Shown one piece after another: positions 1 to 13,052 of a stretch of 64,000 nucleotides of DNA (position 1 is the stretch's first letter; each line of letters opens with the position of its first letter). The translations under genes were made by a program, and so were the position numbers. The notes under the pieces are model-generated. The model did not search any database. It was not told the origin of the DNA and saw only the letters and a program-made list of their open reading frames with translations. Source of the DNA: Combretum micranthum (taxonomy: Eukaryota; Streptophyta; Magnoliopsida; Myrtales; Combretaceae); contig JAMXBD010002818.1 of NCBI GenBank assembly GCA_024138025.1, positions 62,001 to 126,000 of the forward strand. Reading direction: 5' to 3'.

Positions 1-2869
1 AAATGATATTCTAAGTGATATGCATGGGCAATTTATTTATGGGGTATCCAATCAGACATAAATTTATTCAAAGCGATCAAGCAATAATTGCACACCTAGC
101 AGTACATACATAGAAATAATTATATCAATCACAGATCGGGTTCCGATATACTTATCGTTCATTTATTGTACATAACAATTCACATACCTAATTCCCATGA
201 TAACCTGCATGCATATCAATTTTTATCTTTTCCTAACATCAAGTGCTCTATTCTACAAGCATATGCGCGAATACATAAACATAAAGGAAACTCACTCGTC
301 TATAGCGATTTTCTATGAGTCGAAGTAATCATTAGGAAAGAGAAGATCTTGGTCCTCGACACCTAAACAAAAGAAATACTCGAAATGAGTATTTAGTCCA
401 AGATCTATTCAAATTCTCTAATTCTATCTTATTGAATTCGTCAAAATTCGCATGAATGGAAATCTCAACTTAAAATGGCCATAACTTGCTCATTTTAACT
501 TGGAATTTCGTATATTATATACCGCTATTCGAAAAGATCTATCCATTTCTAAGGTTATTATTATCAAAAGAAGTCATTTAAGGCTTGGAATAGTGATGTA
601 TAGAAATGTTGAGAAAATTCCAGATTTCAAAACTCAAGTTTTCAAACTTTTCTCCATCCAAAAATCTTTGTACCTAAAATATAGATATTTGTTTAGTAAA
701 AAAAAATCCTTTGAATATATGTGTAGACTCAAATTGTATGCATGAATTTAGTGGTGTTGTCTCAACAATGATTTTTGTAAAACAATGTGTCTTAAAAATG
801 AGAAAGTACTAAGACTTGAAAATTCCCTTTTTAGTTTTGTTGGAAAAATTTCTTAAATTATTATAAGTGAGTATTTCCTCCATTTCTTAATATTGAGAAT
901 AATTAAATTTTCAAAAAGTAATTTTAGTCTTATTAAGATTCCTACAACTTCATTTCTTAGTGTTTGAAAAATATAGTTTTTCTAAATATCTCTTGGTTAT
1001 GTGTTCTAAAGTTTTTCTAAAGTTAGATCCACTTTAAATAAATAATATCAATGATCTTATAAGTTATTTATTATTTTTATTTCCTAAGTAAAGCTTATCC
1101 TTAGAAAGGTTATTATTTGATAATTTTGTAAAACTTATCTAAACCTTAGTATGTTGATGAAAGCTTTACATATGAGTTTAAGAAAACTTTTGTTAAACAA
1201 AGAATTAAGTTTAAAGAAACTTTCTTATTTCATTTGTTTGAAAAGAGAGTTTGTGATAACTTTATTTTATGTATTCATTGATAAAATCCCATATAGTATT
1301 ATTACTAAAACTTGAGCTAACTTATCTAACTTTAAAAAATATTTGTTAAGATAAAACTTTAAGTTTTTATGGAAATATCATTTCTTATGTGACAAAATTT
1401 ATTTTTAAAGAGAGTTCTTATTTTTATTACTTAAGAAAACTCCTTTTCATTATGGTTGTGACAATATCAACATGTTCATGCATGAATGAGATTATGTAGA
1501 TATGAGAAATATAACAATATCACATAATAAGATAAGATATGTATAATAATAAATAAGAGCATAATAATAAAGTTAAGTATTGGGAACCTTAGCTTCATCA
1601 AGGTATCCCGGGACTAAGAATAGACTAGTCCCAAAAGGAATAGAAAAGAAAAAAAAAAAGAAAATTGTTTTGACTTGATAAAGATAAGTCTAAGACTAGA
1701 AAGACTAGTTAATAATAGCATAAAATAAATAAATAATTGCAAAGCATAGAAATAAATAAATAACAAGTGAGCTTATATGCTCTAAAGAAATATATATACA
1801 TAATATACATAATACTATATAGAAGTTAGATTTAACAATAATAACAACAATAATAACAACAACATAATAATAACATAATGGAAGACATGAACATGAACAT
1901 ATTGTTGCTTCTTTAACTCTCATCAGCCTAAGAAACATACACTAAGCTCATACTAAGTTACATGAACATGATGAGTATATGTAAGAAATTTTACCTAAGG
2001 TTATGTGTTTGTTGAAGAGGAATAGAATGGGTTGTAGTAATATGTGGAAGATGGTTTTATGGAGAGAAGAGAGGACTTGGGAGAGTATTTGAGAGAGAGT
2101 ATTTGTGGAGTAATTTTGATAGAGTTTTAATAGGAAATGAGTTGTGTGAAAGAATGAAGGAGGAAGGGGATATTTATAGATTTTTGGAGTGGAAATTAGA
2201 TGTAATTAAATAAATTGATAGACGAGAGAGAGGGGAGGCACCAGTTTTGGCTTGTAAAGGGGGGGAGGAAATTATATATTTTGTTATTTTGTAATAAAAA
2301 GAAGTAATGTGTAAAGTGTGATGTGATTAAAGTTGTATGGGGAAAGTCAATTATAAGGTATAGGTATAGTAGTGTGTAAAAGTAGAGTGTAAGAAAAAGT
2401 AGAGATAGAGAAATAGTAATAAATAATAGAAATAGTACTATGATTAGTAAATTAGACAATTAAAATACCAATAGTAAAGAAAATACGCGTAAACAGCCTA
2501 TACCTAATATTTTTAGCTACTGAAAAATTCTAAAACTGATATTTTTGAAAACCTTATATTTTTACGAGTCTATTAGTATTATCAGAATATTTTCATTATC
2601 CGTTGCATCGAGGCACGGTTTTTGAAAACTGATCCCGTTTAGATCCGAAAGACGCTAAAAAATTACGAATTGGATATTTTTAAACTTTCCTATATTATTA
2701 CAAAATATTATCCATAATTATCTCAATTTCATTGTCTAGGGTGTAAGAACACGGGATTGTCAGATCTAGATTCATTATATTAAACATAGAACTAAGTTAA
2801 CTTTAGGGTTTCGGTTTGACTTTAGGTTCTAGGGTTTACTTATATTACCGAAAAATCTAGGGGATTACA
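1..2869 (-). repeat. giant solo-LTR-like unit A, cut by the window edge
   Basis: This non-coding unit of the giant LTR family lies in minus orientation. The window edge removes its TGTCACGCC end; the other end is the family terminus GGGGATTACA at 2860-2869. Positions 1-1955 match 3077-5040 of unit B almost collinearly, and 1955-2869 match 8826-9758. A TATA-like motif reads on the minus strand near 2170 (CTATAAATATC). A leader region at 1586-1632 can form two short hairpins: ACCTT with AAGGT, and GGGACTA with TAGTCCC. I see no coding sequence; short ORFs here are chance reading frames. The orientation rests only on the TATA motif shared by the copies. Confidence 0.75.
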
Positions 2870-3076
2870 ATTTGAACTGAGCCCCAATCGACCTCCATGA
2901 AATTTTGCGCACGTCTTGGGATTCCAACGATCCGTACTACTAGTCCCCAGGCTTTCCTTACCCAAAGCGATCAATCCAGCTCGACTACAACTTGAGGTCG
3001 TATTCCTTAAACATCCTAAATCCTCAAGATGTAGCTAGGCAGCTTATCTTTCCAGTCCCACACTAAGAAGTAGTAG
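2870..3076. other. unassigned, more GC-rich segment between units A and B
   Basis: This stretch follows the end of unit A and precedes the first base of unit B that aligns to A. It is visibly less AT-rich than its surroundings and matches no other part of the window. By position it could be unit B's own sequence exposed where A inserted into B, in the zone where other copies carry variable tandem repeats. No ORF or motif is recognisable. Confidence 0.4.
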
Positions 3077-6000
3077 AAATGATATTCTAAGTGATATGCA
3101 TGAGCAATTTAGTTTAAGGGAATTTTCAATCTGACATTAATTCATTTAAAGCGATCAAGCAATAATTGCACACATAGCAATACATACATAGAAACAATTA
3201 TATCAATCATAAATAGGGTTCCGATATACTTATCGTTCAATAATCGCACGTAACAATTCACATATATAATTCTCATGATACCCACATGCATATCAATTTT
3301 ATCTTTTCCTAACATTTAGTGCTCTATTCTACAAGTATATGCAAGAATACATAAACGTAAACGAAACTTACTCGTCTATAGCGATTTTCTATCAATCAAA
3401 GTAATCCTCGTGAAAGAGAAGATCTTGGTCCGTGTCACCTAAACAAAAGAAATACCCGAAATGAGTATTTCATCCAAGATCAACTTAAATTTTCTAATCT
3501 TATCTTATTGAATTTGTCAAAATTCACATTAATGGAAATTCCAATTTAAAATGGTCATAACTTGCTCATTAACTCGAAATTTCACATATTATATACTGTT
3601 TTCTATCTACTTGAAAATATCTACCAATTTTCCAGGTTATTTTTATCAAAAGAAACCATTTGAGTCTCAGAGCAGTGACGTATAGATTCATCACGAAAAT
3701 TCCATATTTCAAAACTTAAATTTTCAAACTTTTCTTCATCCAAAAATTCTTATACAAAAATATAGATATTTTTATCATTAAAAAATCTCTTGAATATATA
3801 TATATATATATTCATATTATATGCATGAATTTAGTGGCGTTGTCTCAACAATGATTTTTGTAAAATGATGTGTCTTGAAAGTTAGAAAATGCTAAGACTT
3901 GAATAATTCCTTTTTAGTTTTGTTGGAAAAATTTCTTAAATTAAAATACGTGAGTGTTTCCTTCTTTTAACTTCATTTATTAACCTTTAAGAATACTTTA
4001 AAATTTCTAAAAATAATTTTAGTCTTTTTAAGATTCCTATAACTCCATTCTAGTAGTTGAAAAATGTAATTTTTCTAAATATTTCTTGGTAGTGACTAAA
4101 GTTTCTTAAAGTAGTCATGTTTATGTTTTCTAAAGTTTTTCTAAAGTTAGCTCCACTTTAAATAATATCAATGATCTTTTAAGTTATTTACTAATTTTAC
4201 TTCCTAAGTAAGGTTTATCTTTGAAAAGGTTATTCTTTGATAATTTTGTAAAACTTGTCTAGACTTTAGTATTTTAGAGTGTTGGTGGAAAAATTCAATA
4301 AATGAGTTTAAGAAAACCTTTTTTAAACAAAGAATTAGTAATATTAAGTTTTAAAGAAACTTTTCTTATTTCATTGGTTTAAAAAGAGAGTATGTGAAAA
4401 TTCTATTTTATGAAATCTCATGAAGTATTATTAAAAACTTGTGATGAACTTATCTCAATTTTGGAAATAGGTTTGTTAAGACGAAACTTTAAGTTCTTAT
4501 GGAAAAACTCATTTCCTAATCACAAAGATTTATTTTTTAAGAGAGTTCCTATCTTTCTTTATTTAAGAAAACTCCTCTTATTTTTGTTGAGACAATATCA
4601 ACATGTTTATGCATGAATATGTAGATATGAGAAATATGACAATTTTAAATAATAGGAGAATAAATATATAAGAATAAATAAGAGCATAATATTAAGGTCA
4701 AGTGTTGGAAACCTTAGCTTCATCAAGGTATCCCGGAACTAAGAATAGACTAGTCTCAAAAAGAAAAAGAAAATTATTTTGACTTGATGAGGACAAGTCT
4801 AAGACTAGAAAGACTGGTCTTAAAATAACATGAAATAAGTAAATAAATTGCAAAGCATGAAAATAAATAAATAAAAAGTGAGCTTGTATGCTCTAAAGGA
4901 TATATATAGATAAATATATTTAGTTAGATATAAATAAGAAGTTACATAATAACAACAATAATAATAACATAATGGAAAATATAAACATGAATATATTTTT
5001 GCTTCTTTAACTCTCGCGAATCTAAGAAACATACACTAAGTTTGTAAACCCCTAATTTTTAAGGTAATTTCGAGCTAAAAACCTAAGCTGGAAAGTCAAC
5101 CGAAACCTTGAATCAACAAATTTCCAAGAAACCCTAGCATTTTAGGTCCGGCAACCTCACGTTCCTAAACCAAGAAGTCGAAATGCGAGTGAAGAGTGTA
5201 GTTCGGTTTGCAATAATATTAGGATGCTTAAAAAGATCAGATTAGTGGATTTTCAACCTATTTCGAACCCGATCGTATAAAGACTTCAAAAAGCGTGTCC
5301 CGGGGCTCAAGATATTAAATATATGTTATTAGTACCGATAAATTCGTAATTTCATAAGATTTTCAAATATATCAGTTATATAATTTTCGAGTTATAAAAG
5401 TTATAGTTATAATATTTTTATCGTATTTTCATTACTACCGGTATTTTAATTGTCTAATCTACTTTTTGATTTCTTTCATACTATTCATCAAGTACAACTA
5501 CCCATAACCTACTCTTACATCCTTACAACCTATTCTTACAATATTTCATCATTTTTCTTACAATTTATTTTTCAATACAACTTTTACTACTTAAATTAAT
5601 TAGTTATTGAAACTTACACAACACACATCCCTCTCTCTCCTTTATACAAACCAGCACCCCCTCCCCCTTGCTTTCTCTCATTTGTTGATTTTTCCTTCAT
5701 TTGTTTAATCACACAAACCCTAAATTTCTTTTCTATAAATATCCCTTTATGCCTTTACCATTTCACTTTCTTTCTTTCTTCATTTTCACTTTAGAAAATT
5801 TTTGCAAAATTCTCTCCTCCTCTCCTCCAAATGTCATGACACTCCCTCTCTCTACACACACGCACACTTTTTTTTTCCTTCAAGTTTTCTTGTTCCAAAC
5901 CATTATAGGTAACAGATCTATACTTTGCTACCTTAAAAACATGTAATGGCAAGATCATTCATGTGTGATTTCACTCAAAAATCCCCATGAGCTTAAGCTA

Positions 6001-9000
6001 GGGATGTGGAAACACTTGAACATGAGATCCTTGCCATCACAATGTTATAGATCTTTTTGTTTAAGTTAGTTTGCTATTACTTTGTTTATTTACTAAGTTA
6101 TGTTGTTATATTAATGTTTTGTGCATATATTCATCATTTAATCATATCCACATAAAGATCATAGAGTTCATGCATTTATGACTAGTGTAAGAAACTAGAT
6201 CTAGTTGTTTTGAATTCATAAATGCATTAGGCTTTTATTTTATGCACATAAATAACTTGTAATAGCATGATAATAGTAGGAAAATGTTAGAAACCTTAAG
6301 ATCTACTTTAGTTTCAACAAAAATGATTTTTTTGAAAATTCAGATAAAAAAGGAACCATATTTAGACAAGTCATTTTTCAACTTCAAAATGTGTATTTTA
6401 CATTAAAAATGAAAGGCTTGGGGAATAGGTATCATAGATGAGCGATCTTGATGAGCAAAACTTAGATCTACTAAGAAATATTTTCAAAACAAGAAAAAGT
6501 TTACAAAAGTTATGTTTCAATCCTAATAACAAATTTGAATTTCGTAATAAGGAAAGCTTGAAGTGTAAACACCTATTTTTCAACTCCAAAACAAGATTTT
6601 TATTGAAGAAATAAATAAGTTTTACAAAAGAAACAATCTCAAAAGGAAATTTTAAAATTCGGATTTGAAAATGACTATTATTTAAACATCTATTTCCAAA
6701 TGTCAAATTGATGATTTTTATGGAAAAATAGAAGTCCTAGGGGATACATGTAATAATTTTGATAAGGATAAAAGGAGTTTGTCAATCCTAGAACAAGGAA
6801 TGGTTTCAAAAAATAGATTAAACAATGTTTTTATTCCTTAAAAATTTTGTAAAATTCGTAACTAGGTAGATCACCTATGAAAACATCTATTTTCCAATTC
6901 CAAAATGAAGAATATTATTAAAATAATGAAGGTGTTAGGCATATACGTCATCAAGATTGAGTTTTGATAAAAGCAAGTATGATTTTGTAAGAAATAGAAC
7001 TAGTTTTCTCAAGTTTAATAATTTTAAAAGTTTTGTAAAACAAAAGTTTTCTAAAAGAACTCTTGGTATTATATCATTAAGAATATACATATAGATAGTT
7101 CATCTCATAACAATCATGACAATAACTTGTAGGTATTGCATATATACATGATGCACTTGGTAGAAATAAAGTTAGGAAAATAGTGTCTTATACATCCTAT
7201 TAAACATACTCTAAGCACATGAGGAAATAGATTTACCAACACTCATGAATCATGCATGATATTGAGTCATCTATGTCTATGATAGAGTCTCTCAAGATGT
7301 AATGATAGCCAAGTATCTATCAAAGCTTTAGAATGATGCTTGGTTTGAATTTAGGAGTTGAATTGTGGGATGGGAATTTCGTATGGCATTTTGTACTCTA
7401 CTGTTCATGGACTTAAGAACCTTTTTTGATGTAAATAACTTTAGAAATAGATAGCTCTCGTTGAATAGGTAGAAATCGGTATATAATATGCGAAATTCTG
7501 AGTTAAAATGACCAAGTTATGGCCGTTTTATGTTGGAATTTCCTCTTAGACGAACTTTGACGAATTTGTTAGACTAGAATTCATAAGTTCATTCAAACTT
7601 CATAGAAAATACTCATTGGAGTTATTTCTTTTGATTAGGAGTCTTGGGAGACGAACTAGACCTTCCCAAGGACTATTATGATTAAGTGGATTTTCGCACC
7701 ATGGCAAAGTGAGTTCACTATCTTTAAATTATATGCTTATGAATGTGCTTGTAACGATAGTGGCATTAGCTTTAGGGCAAGATAAAATTGGAGTGTGATG
7801 TGAATTCAAATTGTTTGAATCGATGATAAGAATATCAAAAATGGAATTGTTGTAAATATTGTATGATTTAGTATAGAATTGAAGTGTCTGTAAATATCTG
7901 TGATCGCCCACAAATTGTTAATTAATATGCCATTATCTTATAATCAAATTGACACACATACCATATGTTGAGTCACATTGCATAGGCTATTATACCTTTG
8001 TGGGAAGAAGGCATAATAGTTGAGCAACGAGGGGGGCCTGTAAACTCAAATGTTGGCGTAATGGCCGGAATTGAAATAGTAGTGGTGTAGGCACTTGTAT
8101 CAACTACAAATTGTGTGTGGGTGGGCACCTATATCAACCACAATATAAATGAGAAAAATTGAAATCTATGGTCGTATTAGCCTGAAACACCTAACCCTGG
8201 ATGGAGGGCGTAAATCCATTCAACATAAAACTCCCGGAAAGTCTTATGTATTGTATGCTTTTGTGCTTGTGCATTTCATGTGGTTGTTAATATAACTTGC
8301 CTGATATATATTGCTTGTTGAGTATTTAATTTTGGAAGTGAAACTCATGAAGCTCGAAAGCTTATACCTCTATAGTTTCCTGTTGCAGTATGATTATTTA
8401 TGGCAATCCCCAAGATGCCACTTTCCTCAGGTACAGTTTGGAATTTAATGAGCTTTTTGAAGAAGTTGGGACCTAGTTGTTAGGCATAGACTTCTAGTTG
8501 AATCTCTTTAATTATATATATATATATATATATATAGATATATGTTGATGTAAGAGACTTTTGTGGACCTAAGAACTCTTATATTTTGACGGGGGTATGC
8601 CCCTTAGATTATTTAATAGATTTATCTGGTTATAACTGTTATGATTTACATTCTTATTACTATGAATGTCTCCTTAAGCTATTTCGATTCAAAGTATGGT
8701 TCCCTATATGTTGAACGTGAGCCTTACACCCGGTGTTTAAACTCATGGGGTGACTAAGGTTGTCATAATTAAGTTTAGATATCGTAGCGGACTATCCCAT
8801 TTAAGGTACCCTTTGGGGCATGACAGTTTACGTTATATGAATATGATGAGTGTAGGTAAGGAGTTTTACCTAAGTTTATATGTATGTTGAAGAGGAAAAG
8901 AAGTTGTTGTAGTAATATGTGGGAAATGGTTTTGTTGAGAGAAGAAAGAATTTTGAAGAGAATTTTAGAGAGGAGTTTGTGGTGTGATTTTGGTAGAGTT

Positions 9001-9758
9001 TTGATATGAAAATGAGTTGTGTGAAAGAATGAAGGAGGAATGGAGTATTTATAGAATTTTAGATTAAAAATTAGATGTAATTAAAAAAATGAAATTGAAA
9101 TAAAATAGGAATGGAAAGGACAGGGGGGGAGCCGGCCATGCTTAGAAAAGAGGGAAAAACTGATTTATTTTGTTGTTTTGTAATAAAAAGAAGTAATGTA
9201 TAAAGTGTGATGTGATTAAAGTTGTATAAAGAAGGTAAATTGTAAGGTATAGGTATGGTAGTGTGTAAGAATAGGTTGTAAGAAAAAGTAGAAATAGATA
9301 AATAGTAATGAATAGTAGAAAAGTACTATGAATAGTAGACTAGCCAATTAAAATATCGGTAATAAAGAAAATACGCGTAAACGGCCTATATCTGATATTT
9401 TTAGTTACCGAAAAATTCTAAAACTGATATTTTTAAAATCCTTATATTTTTACGAGTATAATGGTATTGTCAAAATATTTTCATTATCTGGTGTACCAGG
9501 GCACAATTTTCGAAAACTAATCCCGTTTAGATCTGAAGGATACTAGAAATTTGCGAATCTAATATTTTTAAACTTTCCTATATTATTACGAACCATCATC
9601 CACAATTATCTCATTTCGTTGTTTAGAGTTTAAGAGCACGGGATTACCGAGGCTAGATTCGCCAGACTAAACATAGAACCAGGTTAACTTTAGGGTTCCG
9701 GTTTGACTTTCGGTTCTTAGGTATCACTATATTTACCGAAAAAATCTCGGGGCTTACA
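3077..9758 (-). repeat. giant solo-LTR-like unit B, split by unit C
   Basis: This unit is made of two parts, 3077-5042 and 8826-9758, with unit C inserted between them. Together the parts run collinearly with unit A. The right end is GGGGCTTACA at 9749-9758, and the minus-strand TATA-like motif lies near 9045. The TGTCACGCC end is not visible: the first base alignable to A is 3077, with 2870-3076 unexplained before it. Leader hairpin sequence at 4710-4815 includes the stem GACTTG/CAAGTC at 4780-4798. No coding capacity. Confidence 0.75.
5043..8825 (+). repeat. giant solo-LTR-like unit C (complete, 3783 bp)
   Basis: This complete copy is in plus orientation, from TGTAAACCCC to GGGGCATGACA. 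It interrupts unit B, whose halves resume on either side. AGTTT occurs at both junctions (5039-5043 and 8825-8829), which fits a 5-bp target duplication with a one-base ambiguity at the ends. A TATA-like motif CTATAAATA lies near 5735, after a CT-rich tract. A two-tier leader hairpin spans 5938-6046, and a 27-nt hairpin spans 8223-8249. A TA microsatellite sits at about 8513-8536. There are no ORFs of note and no paired second copy, so it looks like a solo LTR. Confidence 0.82.
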
Positions 9759-9764
9759 CTTAAT

Positions 9765-10620
9765 CTCTAAGTTCCATATCCTAATGCAATAAGTACACTA
9801 ATGCATCTTGCTAATAATACGAGATTTGATATAGCTTTTTAGTTAATTTGTTAGTAAGATATGGTTATTCACCAACCCAAATATTGGAATGACATTAAGC
9901 ATATACTGTGATATCTTTAAAGAATTGTTGATTTGAGATTTTTTACACAAATGAATTTAGACATCAATTAATTGGTTATATAGATGTAGGATATTTGTTT
10001 GATCCACATAAAGGTCCATCACAAATAGGTTACATTTTTACTTATGGAAAATTAACTATGTCTTGGAGTTCTACAAAGCAAACAATAGTTGATATTTCCT
10101 TAAACCATACTAAGATAATAGCTAGTCATGCAGCAAGTAGAGAATATATTTGACTAAGATCAATAACCAAACATATTTGAGAAATATGTGGTTAATCTTC
10201 AAATAGTGAAATCTCAACAATAATTTATGAATATAACGCAACATGCATTGCTTAGTCAAAGGAGGGATATAAAGGCAGATAGAACAAAACAATTTTTTCT
10301 TTTTTTTTTGTGAAATCAATATTCAACAAATTCACTTGAGTGACAATCTAATAAATTTATTCACTAAGGCATTGCCTACTACAACATTTAGAAAATTGAT
10401 TTATTTTGTTAGAATGCGACTTAAAGATTTCCAATAATATTGTAAATAAGGGGAGTTTAGCATTGTACTTCTCTTTTTCTTAACCAAAACTTTTATCCTA
10501 CTGAGTTTTACTTGGTAAGGTTTTTAACGATACCATAGCTGGTTGCATTTGCAAAATGGAAATCTAAAGGTCAATGTTCTTAGTATATGGTTCTATATGG
10601 ATGGGCATTCTTTCTTATAA
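9765..10620 (+). pseudogene. Ty1/copia RNase H and 3' tail remnant
   Basis: Translation near 9983-10150 gives the copia RNase H segment: GYIDVGYLFDPHKGPSQIGY, then the MSWSSTKQT motif. Degraded matches to the C-terminal part of the domain follow, up to about 10430. Several in-frame stops show it is dead, for example just after the SREYI residues near 10150. A purine-rich stretch AAGGGGAG near 10448 resembles the polypurine tract. The next ~150 bp resemble the untranslated region before the 3' LTR in such elements. No gag, integrase or reverse transcriptase is adjacent, so this is a 5'-truncated relic. RNase H normally removes the RNA strand during reverse transcription. Confidence 0.72.
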
Positions 10621-11011
10621 CCTTTATTTATCCCATACCTTTTATTTCTCATGTCCATTTATCTACTATTTCTATTTAGATGGTCTATTTTCATCTATCT
10701 CTGTTTGATATATTATCTTATTTGTATCAAGTCGTTTAATCTATTTATGAGTAAAAATTTCTATTTTCATTAGTATCTATTTCTTAACAAATTTAAAACG
10801 TTGTGTGTCGTCTACATACCAACAAAACAAACCAAGATCTGCTTGTTTTATTTTTTCTTAGTTAATTTGACATCTTATTTTTATCATTTTCAAACAAATA
10901 TTTGCCAAGAAATAGATACATATGAAAAATAGATATTTTTTACTTATAAATAGATTAAAGAAATCAATACAAATAAAATATAGAAATAAAAATCAAATAA
11001 TCCAAATAGAC

Positions 11012-11536
11012 TGATACGACCCAAACAAGAAGGAATCGAAGGAAACCAAGGTGGCTCAAGGATTATAACTAAATAATCTGAATAATCAGTTCATGTAACA
11101 GATTTACTTGTAAACAGATTTACTTGTATACATTCAGCTCAATACATGTAACAGCATTGTAATAGGTGCAAAACAAAATAACAACGCCACTAGACAGCTG
11201 GCATAATAGAAAGTGTATAAATACAAAGATATAATGAAAGGGAAAGGCATCTGGTTACTCCCAAAATTAGACAGAGTGTCTAAAGGAGTTTCTTGGTGAC
11301 TCAAACTACCAAGCACATCATCCTCTCACGTACATCACCTGCACTTACACAAACAGTTAGTTAGGATTTCATACACCAAAGAAAGAGAGACACAACACAA
11401 GAGATCGAGAGAAATATCAATTAGGGCTTGAGAGTTATCTGAGAAGTGGAGAGCGTGTTTGAGAAGCCAGCAAGCTAGGGTTAGAGTTTAACTCTGTGAG
11501 TGGTGGACCGAACCAACTTATACTAAGGCCTTATCA
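11012..11536 (+). repeat. 5' LTR of the gypsy element
   Basis: The LTR begins TGATACGACCC and ends GGCCTTATCA. A TATA-like TATAAATAC lies near 11217. A close copy is at 15928-16449; differences include a 3-bp and a 2-bp length change and about a dozen substitutions. Confidence 0.95.
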
Positions 11537-11556
11537 TTTGGTGCTCTCGCATCTGA
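11537..11556 (+). other. probable primer-binding site region of the gypsy element
   Basis: TTTGGTGCTCTCGC follows the 5' LTR directly. The TGG at 11539-11541 would pair with the CCA end of a tRNA primer. I could not assign the tRNA. Confidence 0.5.
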
Positions 11557-11574
11557 TCTTCAACCTCCATTGTT

Positions 11575-12664
11575 ATGGCTCCAGAACTTTGTAGTTCTAC
11601 TCAACATGATTCAGATTTTTTTAAACAATCATTGCTTGCAATTCAAGAAAGTTTAGGATTGCTCACATCGCGTATTGAAAAGTTGGAAGTCGGTCACAAT
11701 GCTGATGCAAATGCTTCAGGGAATCAGAATCAGAATGATTCATCATATTCCAAACATGGATCTGCGCTATCTGATTCTTTACTCAAGGGGATCAAGTTAG
11801 AAATCCCCAAGTTTACCAGAACAAATGTTTTAGGGTGGCCGTTTCAGGTAAAACAATTTTTCGAATTCCATGAAGTTCAAGAGGAACAACGCATTACTAT
11901 TTGTTCTTTTGCACTAGAGGGGGGTGCTCGTGAATGGTATAAATGGATGTTCACAAACAAGCAATTAAGTTCATGGAAGAAATTTACAGAAGCATTGACT
12001 TACAGATTTGGCCCATCTCCTTATGAAGATGTACATGGATTATTGTCCAAATTGGTACAAACTACTACTGTAGCATTGTATCAATCACAATTTGAAGCCC
12101 TAGTCAACAGAACCGAAGGCTTATCAGATGTTTTTCTTCTCAGTTGTTTCATTTCTGGATTAAAACCTGCTATCAAGAGAGAATTACAATTATCTCGTCA
12201 AAAGATATGATTGAAGCCATTTGGTTAGCTAGAATGCACAAGGACAAACTGAATGATCAAATCAAGCAGTACATGCCATATCATTTTCAACCTCCATAAT
12301 CTTCTTCTAATTCTGGTACTCTTCAATTTTCTAAACCTTGTACTCCTAATGTTTCAACACACAAACCATCACATTCACTTCCTATTAAACAATTGACATC
12401 TGAAGAAATGCAAGCCCGAAGAGAGAAAGGATTATGCTTCAATTGTGATGAGAAATTTCATAGGAACCATAAATGTAAAGCCAAATTTCTCATATTAATG
12501 TCTTCATCTGACACTATTTCTGAAGATAATGATTCTATTGATGCATCTGATGTTGAATATACAATGCATGAAGATGATTCTTGTGCAATTAGTTATCATG
12601 CTCTCGATGGATTTCATGTTCCTCGAACTTTACGTTTTTCTGGCAAATTAATCAGAAACTCTTA
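11575..12664 (+). pseudogene. gypsy gag (capsid and zinc knuckle), frameshifted
   Basis: Gag would form the virus-like particle and package element RNA. The first ORF (11575-12210) carries a retrotransposon gag domain, with the stretch EGGAREWYKWMF near residue 115. A one-base shift at about 12206 moves the frame, which continues from the ATG at 12207. An ochre stop at 12297 interrupts it. The second half (from 12393) has a CX2CX4HX4C zinc knuckle, CFNCDEKFHRNHKC, then an acidic linker. The frame shifts again at about 12655, before the protease. The start at 11575 is the first ATG after the primer-binding region. Confidence 0.88.
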
Positions 12665-13020
12665 ATGGTATTGGTTGATTCGGGTAGTACTCACAATTTT
12701 ATTCAGACTAAGATAGCAAGTCAAGTGGGATTACCCATTCAACCTACTACTAGATTTCCAGTGGTTATTATCAATGGACAAAAGCTTTATTGCGACAGTT
12801 GTGTAAGGATGTTATGTTGCACATTCAAGGGTTAAAGTTTCTGGTCAATCTCTATCTATTACCTATATAAGGCTCAAAAGTGGTATTGGGTGTAGATTGG
12901 TTAAAGACCCTAGGTCCTGTAACCATTGAATATAGTACCCTCACGATGCAATTTTTGCACCAGGGACACTCAGTGGTGTTACATGGATCAAAATCTAGCT
13001 AGGGGGTCAGATTTCTTTCA
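12655..13020 (+). pseudogene. gypsy aspartic protease, degraded
   Basis: The retroviral-type aspartic protease motif LVDSGSTHNFI is readable from about 12671, with DSG as the active-site triplet. The frame breaks near 12810. Later protease sequence (GVDWLKTLGPVTIEY) is readable in another frame near 12890-12930, followed by a stop near 13000. Protease would cut the gag-pol polyprotein. At least two shifts in about 350 bp mean it cannot be made. Confidence 0.8.
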
Positions 13021-13052
13021 ATCAGCTCTGAAGATTACTTAAAGATGATTCA

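Noticed and set aside
1705..5032. Minus-strand ORFs at 1705-1938 and 4820-5032 sharing an MFLR..RVKEA start
   Set aside because: They look like a conserved protein only because units A and B are copies of one non-coding repeat; the frames then diverge into low-complexity sequence.
1..5040. Units A and B as the two LTRs of one element
   Set aside because: Only about 207 bp separates them, there is no interior, B continues beyond unit C, and B does not show the expected TGTCACGCC start. Insertion of A beside or into B fits better.
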